64,000 nucleotides of DNA from JABCPE02 sp963520375 (GTDB lineage Bacteria; Bacteroidota; Bacteroidia; Flavobacteriales; Weeksellaceae). The translations under genes were made by a program, and so were the position numbers. The notes below the pieces were generated by a model. It was not told the origin of the DNA, did no database searches, and saw nothing but the letters and a program-made list of their open reading frames with translations. Shown here piece after piece: positions 1-8,487 of this stretch (positions within the stretch are counted from its first letter, which is position 1; the number at the start of each line of letters is the position of its first letter). Where the stretch lies: the NCBI GenBank assembly GCA_963520375.1, contig CAUQQF010000001.1, positions 62,001 to 126,000 on the forward strand, in the 5' to 3' direction.

Positions 1-255
1 AGCGATGGCTGTACAGCGGAAATTATCTTTGCAAAAGATAAAAACGGAAAAGAAAAAGAGCCAGAAACCATTGATATTGATGACTTTATCTCCATTAAAG
101 GAATAAAAGCAATGGGAAATCAGTTCGTAAAAGAAAAAATAAAATCCATAAATATCACAATTCCAGAACCGCAGGAAGAGGAAGAAGAAGAACCTGTGCA
201 GCAGGAAGAAACGGATATTCCAGAAGATGGAGTTATAGGAGATTTATTTAACTGA
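1..255 (+). CDS. DNA topoisomerase IV / gyrase subunit A, C-terminal end (partial)
   Basis: The reading frame is open from base 1 to a TGA at 253-255, so only the last 84 residues are present. They contain a stretch like DDFISIKGIKAMGNQ followed by KIKSINI and a Glu-rich acidic tail ending GDLFN. This is how flavobacterial ParC/GyrA-type subunits end after their beta-pinwheel domain. The enzyme is the DNA-cleaving subunit of a type II topoisomerase; the catalytic part lies outside the window. ParC is more likely than GyrA because of the short acidic tail, but this fragment does not settle it. The next gene starts 7 bases later on the same strand. Confidence 0.7.
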   Translation, partial: SDGCTAEIIFAKDKNGKEKEPETIDIDDFISIKGIKAMGNQFVKEKIKSINITIPEPQEEEEEEPVQQEETDIPEDGVIGDLFN

Positions 256-262
256 TTTTGAG

Positions 263-847
263 ATGTCTACCGAGTTATTAGAAAGATTTTTACCTCCAAA
301 CAGCATGCCCTACCTAAAAAAATGGCTGGAAGGGCATATGTGCCATATCAAAGTCACAAAAAACAGGCACAGCAAATTAGGAGATTATAAATCAATGCCT
401 AATAACTCCCACCAAATAACCATCAATGGAACGCTGGAACCAGAGCTTTTTTTCTTTGTCTTCACGCATGAAATTGCCCATTTAATAGCGTTTCATGAGA
501 AAAAAAATATTCTTCCACATGGAAAAGAATGGAAGATGACCTTTCAGAAAATGCTTTTGGAGAGTATTTCGATTTATTCCGAGGAACTGAAACCTTTGAT
601 TTTAAATTTTGCTAAAAATCCGAAAGCCAACTTCATGTCCAGTCCAGAGCTGGTAAAATATTTTGACAGTGAACACTCTGATAATAAAGCCTATGTGGAG
701 GATTTGCCCATTGGAGAAAAATTTATTTATCAAACGGACATTTACCAGATAGAAGAAAAGAAGAAAAAGCGTTACCTTTGCAAAAATCTCAGTACAGGGA
801 GGATGTATTTATTCAAATCCTGTGCGAGAGTGGAGCGAACAAAATAA
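263..847 (+). CDS. SprT-like zinc metallopeptidase family protein
   Basis: A 194-residue protein with the zinc-binding HEIAH motif at residues 69-73, flanked by the hydrophobic residues expected of the active-site helix. An Lys/Arg-rich C-terminal part (about residues 140-190) resembles the zinc-ribbon region of SprT proteins, but I do not see paired CxxC motifs. SprT-like proteins are predicted cytoplasmic metalloproteases; the eukaryotic relative Spartan digests DNA-protein crosslinks, and the bacterial role is not settled. It follows the topoisomerase subunit by 7 bases and precedes the mannose-1-phosphate guanylyltransferase by 16, so co-transcription is likely. No Shine-Dalgarno sequence precedes the ATG. 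Confidence 0.8.
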   Translation: MSTELLERFLPPNSMPYLKKWLEGHMCHIKVTKNRHSKLGDYKSMPNNSHQITINGTLEPELFFFVFTHEIAHLIAFHEKKNILPHGKEWKMTFQKMLLESISIYSEELKPLILNFAKNPKANFMSSPELVKYFDSEHSDNKAYVEDLPIGEKFIYQTDIYQIEEKKKKRYLCKNLSTGRMYLFKSCARVERTK

Positions 848-863
848 CAACTAACGAAAGAAA

Positions 864-1925
864 ATGAATCCAAATAATAACTATTGTGTGATAATGGCGG
901 GCGGCATCGGAAGCCGTTTTTGGCCTATGAGTACGGCTAAATTTCCTAAACAGTTCCATGATATTCTAGGAACGGGAAAGACTATGATACAGCAGACCTT
1001 TGAGCGGATAAAGCAGGTGGTTCCTGTAGAAAATATTTTTGTGGTAACCAATAAAGAATATTTAGAACTGACATCTGCTCAAATTCCTGAACTTGACAAG
1101 AAAAACATCATCGGAGAACCTATGATGAGAAATACTGCGGCATGTAATATCTACATAACCAACAAAATAGCAAAAATAAACCCAAATGCTAATATCGTTG
1201 TACTGCCCGCAGACCATTTGATTTTAAAAGAAAAAACTTTTTGTGAAAAGATAGAATTTGCTTTTGAAAAGGCGAGCCAAAATGACTATCTCATCACGCT
1301 CGGGATACAGCCTACACGCCCTGACACAGGCTATGGCTACATCCAGTTTTCGGAAGAAAAGTCTGCTGAAATATGCAAAGTAAAAACTTTCACTGAAAAA
1401 CCTAATTTAGAAACAGCAGAAAAATTCTTAGCAACGAAAGAATATCTTTGGAATGCTGGAATTTTCATCTGGAATGTGAAATCTATCCAAAAAGCCTTTG
1501 AAAACTATCTTCCAAAAATGGCAGAACAATTTAAAACAGAGGCATATAACACCGAAAAAGAAGCGCCATACATAGAGGAAATTTATCCTAATGTAGAGAA
1601 AATATCCATAGACAACGGAATTTTAGAAAAGGCTGATAATGTCTATGTGATTCCTGCTGACTTAGGATGGTCTGATTTGGGAACTTGGACTTCTGTGTTT
1701 GAAAATGCTGAGCGAGATGAAAATAACAACACTATCTCCAAGAACTGCAATGTTTATAACGCGAAAGGAAATATCATCAGACTCAAAAACCCTGAAAAAA
1801 CCGCTGTGGTCGATGGACTTACAGACTATATAGTGATAGATACGGAGGAGGCTCTACTCATCTGCCCAAGAAGCAATGACCAGCTTATCAAGGAATATGT
1901 GGCTGATTTAGAAAGCAAAAAATAG
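864..1925 (+). CDS. manC: Mannose-1-phosphate guanylyltransferase
   Basis: This enzyme makes GDP-mannose from mannose-1-phosphate and GTP, the sugar donor for polysaccharide and GDP-fucose synthesis. The N-terminus has the nucleotidyltransferase signature MAGGIGSRFWP followed by FPKQF (residues about 11-31), which binds GTP. Later motifs fitting the family are LPADH (about 113), FTEKP (about 177) and WNAGIF (about 195). At 353 residues it is the short form, without the C-terminal phosphomannose isomerase domain of bifunctional ManC/AlgA enzymes. The ATG at 864 lies 16 bases after the SprT-like gene, and the following membrane protein starts 5 bases after the stop. Confidence 0.93.
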   Translation: MNPNNNYCVIMAGGIGSRFWPMSTAKFPKQFHDILGTGKTMIQQTFERIKQVVPVENIFVVTNKEYLELTSAQIPELDKKNIIGEPMMRNTAACNIYITNKIAKINPNANIVVLPADHLILKEKTFCEKIEFAFEKASQNDYLITLGIQPTRPDTGYGYIQFSEEKSAEICKVKTFTEKPNLETAEKFLATKEYLWNAGIFIWNVKSIQKAFENYLPKMAEQFKTEAYNTEKEAPYIEEIYPNVEKISIDNGILEKADNVYVIPADLGWSDLGTWTSVFENAERDENNNTISKNCNVYNAKGNIIRLKNPEKTAVVDGLTDYIVIDTEEALLICPRSNDQLIKEYVADLESKK

Positions 1926-1930
1926 AAGAA

Positions 1931-2839
1931 ATGTTTCGTTTGTTATCAAAGAGAACCAATTTATTTTCAGTTCCTACTTACATAGGAGCTTTATTACTTT
2001 TTATTTTAGTTTCAAACGATTTAGAAGTTAAATTTTCTAACATTTTTTCCACCTTTATAGCTTTTGCAGGACTGGCTATGGGCTATGTTTTGTTTAATAA
2101 AATTTCACTAAATAAAAAGACCCACCTGCCTCTATTTCTGTATTCCATTTTTATTTTTTCATTTTATGATGGAAATCTAGATATAGGGATTTCTATGGCG
2201 CTATTTACGAGTTCTATTTTATTATTTTTCTTCACTAGTGAAAATGATAAAATCAGAAGTGATTCTTTCCTTTTGGTCGGTAGCATTCTGGCTGTCAGTT
2301 ATATTTTCCTGCCGACGACTTGGACGCTTTTTATTTTCGTAATTATCCATATCATCACCAAATCAGACAAAATATTTCTAAATATTTTCCAACTTATTTT
2401 GGGATGTTTTATGGTAATTTCTGGATATTTGTGTCTGATGTATCTGCTTGAAATAGATGTCTTTACAGAAGACTATATACCACTGATTTCCAATGAAATA
2501 ATTACGGATTTCTCCTCTTTTTACACCTTAATTCCCATTTTAGTAATGTGTATTTTGGCGGTGGGAGATCATTTTATGAATTTGAATAAAAAAAGCCCGA
2601 CTAGTAAGTTTAAATACGCTTTCCTGCTGTCATTCTTATTGGTTCAAATCCTGATTTTAGTCTTTTACATGGGTTCTCACAGAGAATATCTGCTGCTGTC
2701 TATATTTCCTGTCAGCATTATCTTGAGCCGATTTTTAAGGTTTATAAAATACCCTTGGCTTCAAGAGCTGGGACTTTGGATTATTATAATTTCTTGTCTT
2801 TTGGACAAATTTAACCCTAATTTTATTGATTTAATATGA
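1931..2839 (+). CDS. Multi-pass membrane protein, DUF6427-like
   Basis: A 302-residue, very hydrophobic protein with about eight or nine predicted transmembrane segments spread over its whole length. I see no catalytic motif. Length, composition and position between the mannose-1-phosphate guanylyltransferase and a DUF3109 gene match the uncharacterised flavobacterial family DUF6427; I am recalling this family rather than testing it. The stop overlaps the start of the next gene by four bases (ATGA), which implies translational coupling. An inner-membrane location is the only function-related statement the sequence supports. Confidence 0.65.
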   Translation: MFRLLSKRTNLFSVPTYIGALLLFILVSNDLEVKFSNIFSTFIAFAGLAMGYVLFNKISLNKKTHLPLFLYSIFIFSFYDGNLDIGISMALFTSSILLFFFTSENDKIRSDSFLLVGSILAVSYIFLPTTWTLFIFVIIHIITKSDKIFLNIFQLILGCFMVISGYLCLMYLLEIDVFTEDYIPLISNEIITDFSSFYTLIPILVMCILAVGDHFMNLNKKSPTSKFKYAFLLSFLLVQILILVFYMGSHREYLLLSIFPVSIILSRFLRFIKYPWLQELGLWIIIISCLLDKFNPNFIDLI

Positions 2840-3420
2840 TTCAAATAGATGATAAACTAATTTCTGAAGATTTATTTTCCGAAGAATTCGTGTGTAACCT
2901 TGCTAAATGCAAGGGAATCTGCTGTGTGGAAGGCGATGCAGGAGCTCCTCTCGATGAAGATGAAACCAAAATATTAGATGAAATTTACCCTAAAATAAAG
3001 TCTTATCTCCGCCCAGAAGGAATCCAAGCCATCGAGGAGCAAGGAACCTATACACTTGATTTTGAAGGAGATTTGGTGACTCCTTTGGTGAATAATGCAG
3101 AGTGCGCCTATGTGATTTTTGATGAAAAAGGCTACACCAAATGCGCCATAGAAAAAGCCTATGAAGACGGTGTTATCGACTGGCAAAAACCTATTTCCTG
3201 CCACCTCTACCCTATTCGTATCACGGAATATTCCAATTTTTCTGCGATTAACTACCACGAATGGGACATCTGCTCTGATGCCTGCACTTTAGGGAAAGAA
3301 TTGGGTGTGAAAGTCTATCAGTTCTTGAAAAAACCACTCATCCGAAAATACGGAGAGGAGTTCTACCAAACCCTTTCAGAGGCTGCTGAAGAATGGGAAA
3401 AAGAATTCGGGAAAGGATAA
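2836..3420 (+). CDS. DUF3109 family protein, Cys-rich
   Basis: A 194-residue soluble protein with a cysteine pattern typical of DUF3109: CNLAKCKGICC near residues 20-30, then Cys at about 90, 102, 122, 146 and 150. Such conserved cysteines suggest an iron-sulfur cluster or zinc site, related to the YkgJ-type cysteine clusters, but the biochemical role is unknown. The start overlaps the membrane-protein gene by four bases, so the two are probably translated together. It is the last gene of the plus-strand run and ends facing a convergent gene 39 bases away. Confidence 0.85.
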   Translation: MIQIDDKLISEDLFSEEFVCNLAKCKGICCVEGDAGAPLDEDETKILDEIYPKIKSYLRPEGIQAIEEQGTYTLDFEGDLVTPLVNNAECAYVIFDEKGYTKCAIEKAYEDGVIDWQKPISCHLYPIRITEYSNFSAINYHEWDICSDACTLGKELGVKVYQFLKKPLIRKYGEEFYQTLSEAAEEWEKEFGKG

Positions 3421-3459
3421 AAATTCCATTTTCCGAAGTTGATTTTATTTCTATTTTCT

Positions 3460-4554
3460 TTATTTAAAATACGCTTTCAGCGGTATTCCTAGTATTTTTG
3501 TCAGTCGCATAATTTCTGGCATGTCTTCTTCTGGAAACAGCAGGAACAAATACGCATCTGCTCCTTCATCAAGATGACACAGCCAAAGATGATATTGGGA
3601 AAGCTGTTTTCTCATATACGGGAATAAATCTGCACTATAAATATCTGCGGGATATTCCCATTTCCAGTCAGAAAAATCAACTAAATCCAAAATATATTCT
3701 TCTAATTCTTCAGCATAAAATTTCCAGTCAGAAGAACGGCAGACACCATATTCTCTTATAATTTCTATCACAGGTTCTGCCCTTTGGATTTTATGAGAAT
3801 ATTCCATCATTTCAGCCATGGCTTCTGATACGCCCTCGTATTCATCAGGTGTGTATTCCTCTAAAGCCTTTAATAATCTTTCTGTGTTTTCATCTATTAC
3901 ATCCTGCTCCACTCCACAAAAAGCTAGAAATTTCGCCAAATGCTTCTGCGTTGGCACTACTTTTTCTTCCTCTGGAATTGGCTTTATATGAATTTTGCCA
4001 TCTAATTTATCCTCCAAATGAAAATAAATATCCGTTGTCAATTTATTCAGCGCTTCCCACGCCAAAACATCTTCATAGTAATCGCTCTCTGGATCCAGCC
4101 ATCGGTAGCCTTTCGCCTGTGAATAAAGTTCATGCTCTTCATAATAATCCTCAGACTCTGCATCATTTTCTAAATCATAATAAGTGACATTAAAATCACC
4201 ATTAAAGCAATGAGTTCCAAACATATACATACGGTTATAAAAAGTATCATAGCCCGAAATAACCGTATAAACATACCCTATTCCATCTTTTTCGAAATTT
4301 TCCGGAATAGGTTCATCAAAATTTAGAACTCGCTTCCTAAAATCCTCTGCCAAAGCTGTCGCTGAAGAAAAACCATATTTTTTTAATATTTTTTTCTTAA
4401 AATCTGTATTTTCAGACATATCATGTGGAAGAAAACCTATTCCTACAATCACATCTGTAAATTCTGATGATTTATCCAATGAGATAACTTCATCATTTTC
4501 AATAAAATACCGTTCAAAAGCCAAAAAAAGCTTCAAACTCAAATTTGATTTCAT
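3460..4554 (-). CDS. Uncharacterised acidic protein
   Basis: A 364-residue soluble protein rich in Glu, Asp, Tyr and Trp, without a signal peptide or membrane segment. I do not recognise it with confidence. The second half (YGVCRSSDWKFYAEELEEYI, then a Trp-rich segment, then HLWLCHLDEGADAYLFLL) vaguely resembles DUF6630-type domains. It starts immediately after the histidine kinase stop codon, so the two are co-transcribed and possibly functionally linked; this is inference from position only. Confidence 0.6.
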   Translation of the reverse strand: MKSNLSLKLFLAFERYFIENDEVISLDKSSEFTDVIVGIGFLPHDMSENTDFKKKILKKYGFSSATALAEDFRKRVLNFDEPIPENFEKDGIGYVYTVISGYDTFYNRMYMFGTHCFNGDFNVTYYDLENDAESEDYYEEHELYSQAKGYRWLDPESDYYEDVLAWEALNKLTTDIYFHLEDKLDGKIHIKPIPEEEKVVPTQKHLAKFLAFCGVEQDVIDENTERLLKALEEYTPDEYEGVSEAMAEMMEYSHKIQRAEPVIEIIREYGVCRSSDWKFYAEELEEYILDLVDFSDWKWEYPADIYSADLFPYMRKQLSQYHLWLCHLDEGADAYLFLLFPEEDMPEIMRLTKILGIPLKAYFK

Positions 4555-5721
4555 TTATTTATTATTTGATAAATTAATTCTAAAAGTTGTTCCTTTCCCA
4601 ACTTCGGAAGAAACTATGCGCAGGTCTCCGCCATGATATTCATTAATCACCCTCTTCGCCAGAGAAAGCCCCAGCCCCCAGCCTCTTTTTTTGGTCGAAA
4701 ACCCAGGATTAAAGACTTTTCTGATTTGGGAATTTGTCATACCACAGCCATTATCCTTGAATTCTATAAATATTTGATTATCTTTCTCCACGAGCGAAAT
4801 TACCAATCGTCCTTTGCCTTTCATAGCATCCACGGCGTTTTTCACTAAATTTTCTATCACCCAGCTCATCAAAATCCTGCTGTGCGGAATGAGAACTTCC
4901 CGCTCTGGAAGATACAGCACGAAATCCACTTGGCTCGAAATTCTCGTTTTTAAATAATCAAAATTCGTTTGAATTGTTTCTGATAGATTGAGGTCATTCA
5001 GCTCTGGAATTGACCCTATTTTAGAAAACCTCTCCGAAATCACCATCAGTCGTTTTACATCTTTTTCTATTTCCAAAACACCCTCGTTATCAGCATTTTC
5101 TATTTTCAAAATTTCTACCCAGCCAATCATGGAAGAAAGAGGCGTTCCTATCTGATGTGCAGTTTCCTTTGCCAGCCCTGCCCAGAGATAGTTTTCATCC
5201 GTTCTTTTTATCGTTCTAAAAAACCAAAAACAAACCAACAAATACCCGCCTATCAAACCTGCTAAAATTACAGGATAATAGTCCAATCTATCCAAAAACA
5301 GGGAGTTTGAATAAAACACATACTGATTCTTGCCATCGGGCATTGTGATAAGGAAAGGCTTGTAGGTTCTTCCCATTTTCTGAATCAGAGCACTCAGTTT
5401 TTTAGGGTCTTCTACAATTTCATCTGGAATATTTCTATAAGTTCCCTCGGCCAAAATAGGCTCATAGTTTTCATCTGTCAGAATGATGGGAATAGAGTTA
5501 TTATCCTTTAAGATAGCCAAAATAAGTTCCAGTGTTTCAGGGTCGTTGATATGTTCATCCTGCATGAATTTCATAGCCGTAGCGATAACCTCTATTCTCT
5601 GAATTTCTTGCTTTTTCAGCCTGTCTATCAGCATTGTAGAAGAAACAGCCAACACCACCACTGCGAGAGTGAGGAACAAAAATATAAGCCAGCGGACAAA
5701 TGATGAAGTAAGATACCTCAT
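4555..5721 (-). CDS. Sensor histidine kinase, two transmembrane segments
   Basis: A 388-residue membrane kinase. Transmembrane helices at about residues 10-32 and 149-168 enclose a periplasmic sensor region of about 115 residues. The H-box AKETAHQIGTP gives the phosphoacceptor His189. The catalytic domain has the N-box NLVKNAVDAM, the G1 box DNGCGM and the G2 region GWGLGLSLAKRVI. It should autophosphorylate and pass phosphate to a response regulator, but none is encoded nearby, so it is an orphan kinase here. It lies 4 bases downstream of the PBP4-type gene and abuts the next gene, suggesting one operon and possibly an envelope-sensing role (inference). Confidence 0.92.
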   Translation of the reverse strand: MRYLTSSFVRWLIFLFLTLAVVVLAVSSTMLIDRLKKQEIQRIEVIATAMKFMQDEHINDPETLELILAILKDNNSIPIILTDENYEPILAEGTYRNIPDEIVEDPKKLSALIQKMGRTYKPFLITMPDGKNQYVFYSNSLFLDRLDYYPVILAGLIGGYLLVCFWFFRTIKRTDENYLWAGLAKETAHQIGTPLSSMIGWVEILKIENADNEGVLEIEKDVKRLMVISERFSKIGSIPELNDLNLSETIQTNFDYLKTRISSQVDFVLYLPEREVLIPHSRILMSWVIENLVKNAVDAMKGKGRLVISLVEKDNQIFIEFKDNGCGMTNSQIRKVFNPGFSTKKRGWGLGLSLAKRVINEYHGGDLRIVSSEVGKGTTFRINLSNNK

Positions 5722-5725
5722 TTTA

Positions 5726-7126
5726 TTACTTTAATATATCTAAAAGTTTAAACAATTTTGCATTTACATTACTCCCATGATAGTTATTCACTATCACCGC
5801 AAAGACATACTTTTTGCCCTCTTTTGATGTGTGATATCCTGCATAGGCTTTGGCATCTTTTATCGTTCCGCTCTTCATTTTCATGCCATTATATAGAGGC
5901 ATAGATTCTTCAAATATAGGGAACCAACTTTGTTTTTTACCCCAAATCAAAGCCTGAACTTCCGCCCTTGCAGAGGCATAGTTCTGTGGCGAAAGTCCAC
6001 TTCCGTCAGCGAAATTTATCATCGCCGCTTGGATTCCTTTACTTTTCCAAAAATCTTTGAGGATTTTCACGCCATTTGAAAAAGAAGAATTATTATTTTT
6101 AACCTTTCCAAAAGTTTTTACAAGGGTTTCCCCATATAGATTCACGCTTTTTCTCATGAACCAATAGACTATTTTGTCCATCGTAGGAGAATGATGCACC
6201 AAAATTTCTTTCCCCTTTAAAGGCGCATATTCCTTCCCTTCTATCAAAAGCTGTGAAGCAGAAATCACTTTTCCTTTAAGCTCTATATCATTGTTTGACA
6301 GCCAATTATACATTTCTAAACCAAGCTGCATAGGTGGATTTGGGACAGAACCAGAAACTACGGTCGTCTTTCCACTAGGAAGTGTCCCATTGATATAGGC
6401 TACCTCCGAATATGGCGCCGTGTAGATGATGCTTCTGTCCCCTGTTTCCTTCCCTGCCGAATGAGTTTTGTTTACCCATTTTACCTGCTCTGGAAGATTT
6501 ACAATTTTCTTGAAAGATGTAGAAGCCCCTGCATTAGCGCCTCCACTTATATGCATATCAAACTGATTTTCACGCCAGTTCACTCCCCAAACTCCCGCTC
6601 CATAGTAATTTCCTATATCATTCCAAGGCCAGCCCCCAGGGATAGTCTGAATATCAAAATAGCTATCATCTATTATCAAATTCCCTCCTATCTTATAGAT
6701 TCCCAATGATTTAATGGCTTGTATCACTTTATTCTGAAAATCCTCAGGTTTATAGCCTGTGTATCGCCAGCTGCCGAGTGTAGGGTCTCCATTAGAACTT
6801 ACTATCAAATCCCCCGACAGTCTGCCTTCCTCTATATTCCCTGTATAAGACACTTTGGTAGTGTATCGGAAATCTTTTCCAAGCATCTCCAAAGCCGCCA
6901 TCGCCGTAAAAATCTTCTGTGTGCTCGCCGTAGAAAGTCCTTTATTCCCTTGATATTCATAAATAAAATTCCCCTGTTCATCGGCTACATAGAAAGAAAG
7001 ATTCGCCGAATACATCTCTGGTTCATTCAAAAGACTTTTGGTCGCTTGGTCTAGTTTTTTAGAAATATCTTGAGAAAAAAAACTCTGAAAAAACAAGACT
7101 AATAAAAAGCAAAAAATATTTTTCAT
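5726..7126 (-). CDS. dacB: D-alanyl-D-alanine carboxypeptidase/endopeptidase (PBP4 type, family S13)
   Basis: A periplasmic serine peptidase that trims or cleaves peptide crosslinks in peptidoglycan. Residues 1-18 form a signal peptide ending FFSQ. The three active-site motifs of penicillin-binding proteins are visible: SxxK as STQK at residues 68-71, a DGSGLSPQN segment at about 370 corresponding to the SxN motif, and KSG (the KTG motif) at about 418. The 466-residue length, with a large insert between the first two motifs, is typical of S13 enzymes. It is the second gene of a minus-strand run (binding lipoprotein, this gene, histidine kinase, unknown). Confidence 0.92.
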   Translation of the reverse strand: MKNIFCFLLVLFFQSFFSQDISKKLDQATKSLLNEPEMYSANLSFYVADEQGNFIYEYQGNKGLSTASTQKIFTAMAALEMLGKDFRYTTKVSYTGNIEEGRLSGDLIVSSNGDPTLGSWRYTGYKPEDFQNKVIQAIKSLGIYKIGGNLIIDDSYFDIQTIPGGWPWNDIGNYYGAGVWGVNWRENQFDMHISGGANAGASTSFKKIVNLPEQVKWVNKTHSAGKETGDRSIIYTAPYSEVAYINGTLPSGKTTVVSGSVPNPPMQLGLEMYNWLSNNDIELKGKVISASQLLIEGKEYAPLKGKEILVHHSPTMDKIVYWFMRKSVNLYGETLVKTFGKVKNNNSSFSNGVKILKDFWKSKGIQAAMINFADGSGLSPQNYASARAEVQALIWGKKQSWFPIFEESMPLYNGMKMKSGTIKDAKAYAGYHTSKEGKKYVFAVIVNNYHGSNVNAKLFKLLDILK

Positions 7127-7167
7127 CTTAAAATTTTATTATATTTCAAACGCTGGTGATTATTCTT

Positions 7168-8217
7168 TTATTTTAATTCCTGCATGTAGACCAAAGTGTC
7201 TTTGGGCAAAATTTCTGGGTGAAAAATTTTCACATAATCCCTTAAAACCAAATCTGCACGAACAGCTCCACTCTCAAAAATATCATTAGCCATTCCTCTC
7301 CTTCTTTTATTCATCCCAAAAATTTTCCCTTTCTGATAGACATCCAGTTTTTCATAAACAGCATTCATAGCCAAAAGTTCTTTTTTCGTTCTATAATTGC
7401 CCGCATTCATCCAAAATTCAGCATTTTTAGACTTCACAAAAACTTCTTCAAAACTAATCGGCACTGATTTTTTATCTTGATTTTCCTTAAAAATATAGTC
7501 CGCTCCAGCATCTTTCAGATAATTAGCCGAAAAAGTTTTTCCTCCAGCGACATACCAGTGGTTTCCATACATTTCATTAGCCAAAACTTTCGGTTTGTTG
7601 GGCAACTTCTGGGCTTTTTGTTTTATGTTTTCATAATCATTTTTGATTTTAGCATAGATTTCCTCTGCCCGTTTTTCCTCTCCTAAAAGTTTCCCAAACA
7701 ACTTTAAATAAGCCGCTTTGTCTAATGGTGTTTCCTCCAAATATTCATCTAAAAAAATGATTTTTATTCCATTATCCTGCAGGATTTTATATGTATTTTC
7801 GAAAGTTTCTATGTAATTTGTGAAAATCACATCTGGTTTTAGTTCAAGAATTTTTTCAATATCATACTTTTGGTCAGAGCCTACATTCTGAATTTTATTT
7901 TTTTCTATAAGTTTCTGAATTTCATTGGAATAAATATACTGCACTCCCGAAATTCCTACTATTTTTTCTTCCTGCCCAAGTTCTATAAAATATCCCAAAA
8001 GGCTGTTATTAAGCAAAACCACTTTGGAAAAAGGCAGTTCTTTTTTTTCAAAAGAATACTCAAATTTTCTAGATTTTAATAAAAATTTGTCATTTTGCTC
8101 ACTATATTGAACATTTTCAGAAATCACTTCCCAAGATTTAATTGATTGGTTATCAGATTTCTTACACGATAAGACCACAAAAAAACAGGTGATGTATAAT
8201 ATTTTTTTCCATTTCAT
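7168..8217 (-). CDS. ABC transporter substrate-binding lipoprotein (BtuF/FecB-like)
   Basis: A 349-residue lipoprotein: residues 1-18 are a type II signal peptide with the lipobox VLSC. The mature part has the two-lobed helical-backbone metal receptor pattern: a GQEEKIVGISG segment, then LKPDVIFTNY near residue 135, and a second lobe with LDEYLEETPLDKAAYLKLFGKLLG. Proteins of this fold bind iron-siderophores, haem or cobalamin and feed them to an inner-membrane ABC permease; no permease or ATPase gene is adjacent, so the ligand is undecided. It begins just upstream of the tRNA-Arg promoter on the opposite strand and ends 41 bases before the PBP4 gene. Confidence 0.82.
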   Translation of the reverse strand: MKWKKILYITCFFVVLSCKKSDNQSIKSWEVISENVQYSEQNDKFLLKSRKFEYSFEKKELPFSKVVLLNNSLLGYFIELGQEEKIVGISGVQYIYSNEIQKLIEKNKIQNVGSDQKYDIEKILELKPDVIFTNYIETFENTYKILQDNGIKIIFLDEYLEETPLDKAAYLKLFGKLLGEEKRAEEIYAKIKNDYENIKQKAQKLPNKPKVLANEMYGNHWYVAGGKTFSANYLKDAGADYIFKENQDKKSVPISFEEVFVKSKNAEFWMNAGNYRTKKELLAMNAVYEKLDVYQKGKIFGMNKRRRGMANDIFESGAVRADLVLRDYVKIFHPEILPKDTLVYMQELK

Positions 8218-8241
8218 AGTTCAAAGAAAGCAAAAAAGTAT

Positions 8242-8249
8242 TATATTTG
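8242..8249 (+). promoter_or_regulatory. -7 promoter element of tRNA-Arg
   Basis: TATATTTG matches the Bacteroidota -7 consensus TAnnTTTG exactly and lies 15 bases before the first base of the tRNA. No clear TTG element is seen about 20 bases upstream. Confidence 0.6.
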
Positions 8250-8264
8250 CAAAACTAAAATTCA

Positions 8265-8338
8265 GGACGCGTAGCTCAATTGGATAGAGTACCAGATTAC
8301 GGCTCTGGAGGTTGAGGGTTCGACTCCTTCCGCGTTCA
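8265..8338 (+). tRNA. tRNA-Arg (anticodon ACG)
   Basis: A full cloverleaf can be drawn. The acceptor stem is GGACGCG (8265-8271) with CGCGTTC (8331-8337), containing one G-U pair. The D-stem is GCTC/GAGT, the anticodon stem CCAGA/TCTGG with loop TTACGGC and anticodon ACG at 8299-8301, and the T-arm contains GGTTCGACTCC. A discriminator A is at 8338; CCA is not fully encoded. ACG, read as ICG after deamination, decodes CGU/CGC/CGA arginine codons. Its 3' end is the insertion site of the integrative element that follows. Confidence 0.96.
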
Positions 8339-8339
8339 C
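8325..8339 (+). other. attL: left 15-bp attachment repeat inside the tRNA-Arg 3' end
   Basis: TCCTTCCGCGTTCAC at 8325-8339 is repeated exactly at 19979-19993. This copy is part of the T-arm and acceptor stem of tRNA-Arg. Tyrosine integrases typically use such tRNA 3' ends as attachment sites, and the integrase gene lies next to the other copy. Confidence 0.92.
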
Positions 8340-8345
8340 AAATTC

Positions 8346-8385
8346 AACCACTAATAGATTGAAAATCAATTTGTTAGTGGTTTTT
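8346..8385 (+). terminator. Replacement terminator for tRNA-Arg, carried by the element
   Basis: A perfect 9-bp stem AACCACTAA (8346-8354) with TTAGTGGTT (8374-8382), followed by T residues. The enclosed 19 bases can pair further. It starts 7 bases after the attachment repeat and would end transcription of tRNA-Arg, whose own terminator was displaced to 19999-20038. Confidence 0.85.
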
Positions 8386-8487
8386 ATTTATAGGTTTTCC
8401 CCGCTTTTTCCCCACAATATTTTTTGATAGCTTATAAATTTTAAATAATATTACTTTTATTCTGTATCAATAAAAAATGGGAACACC

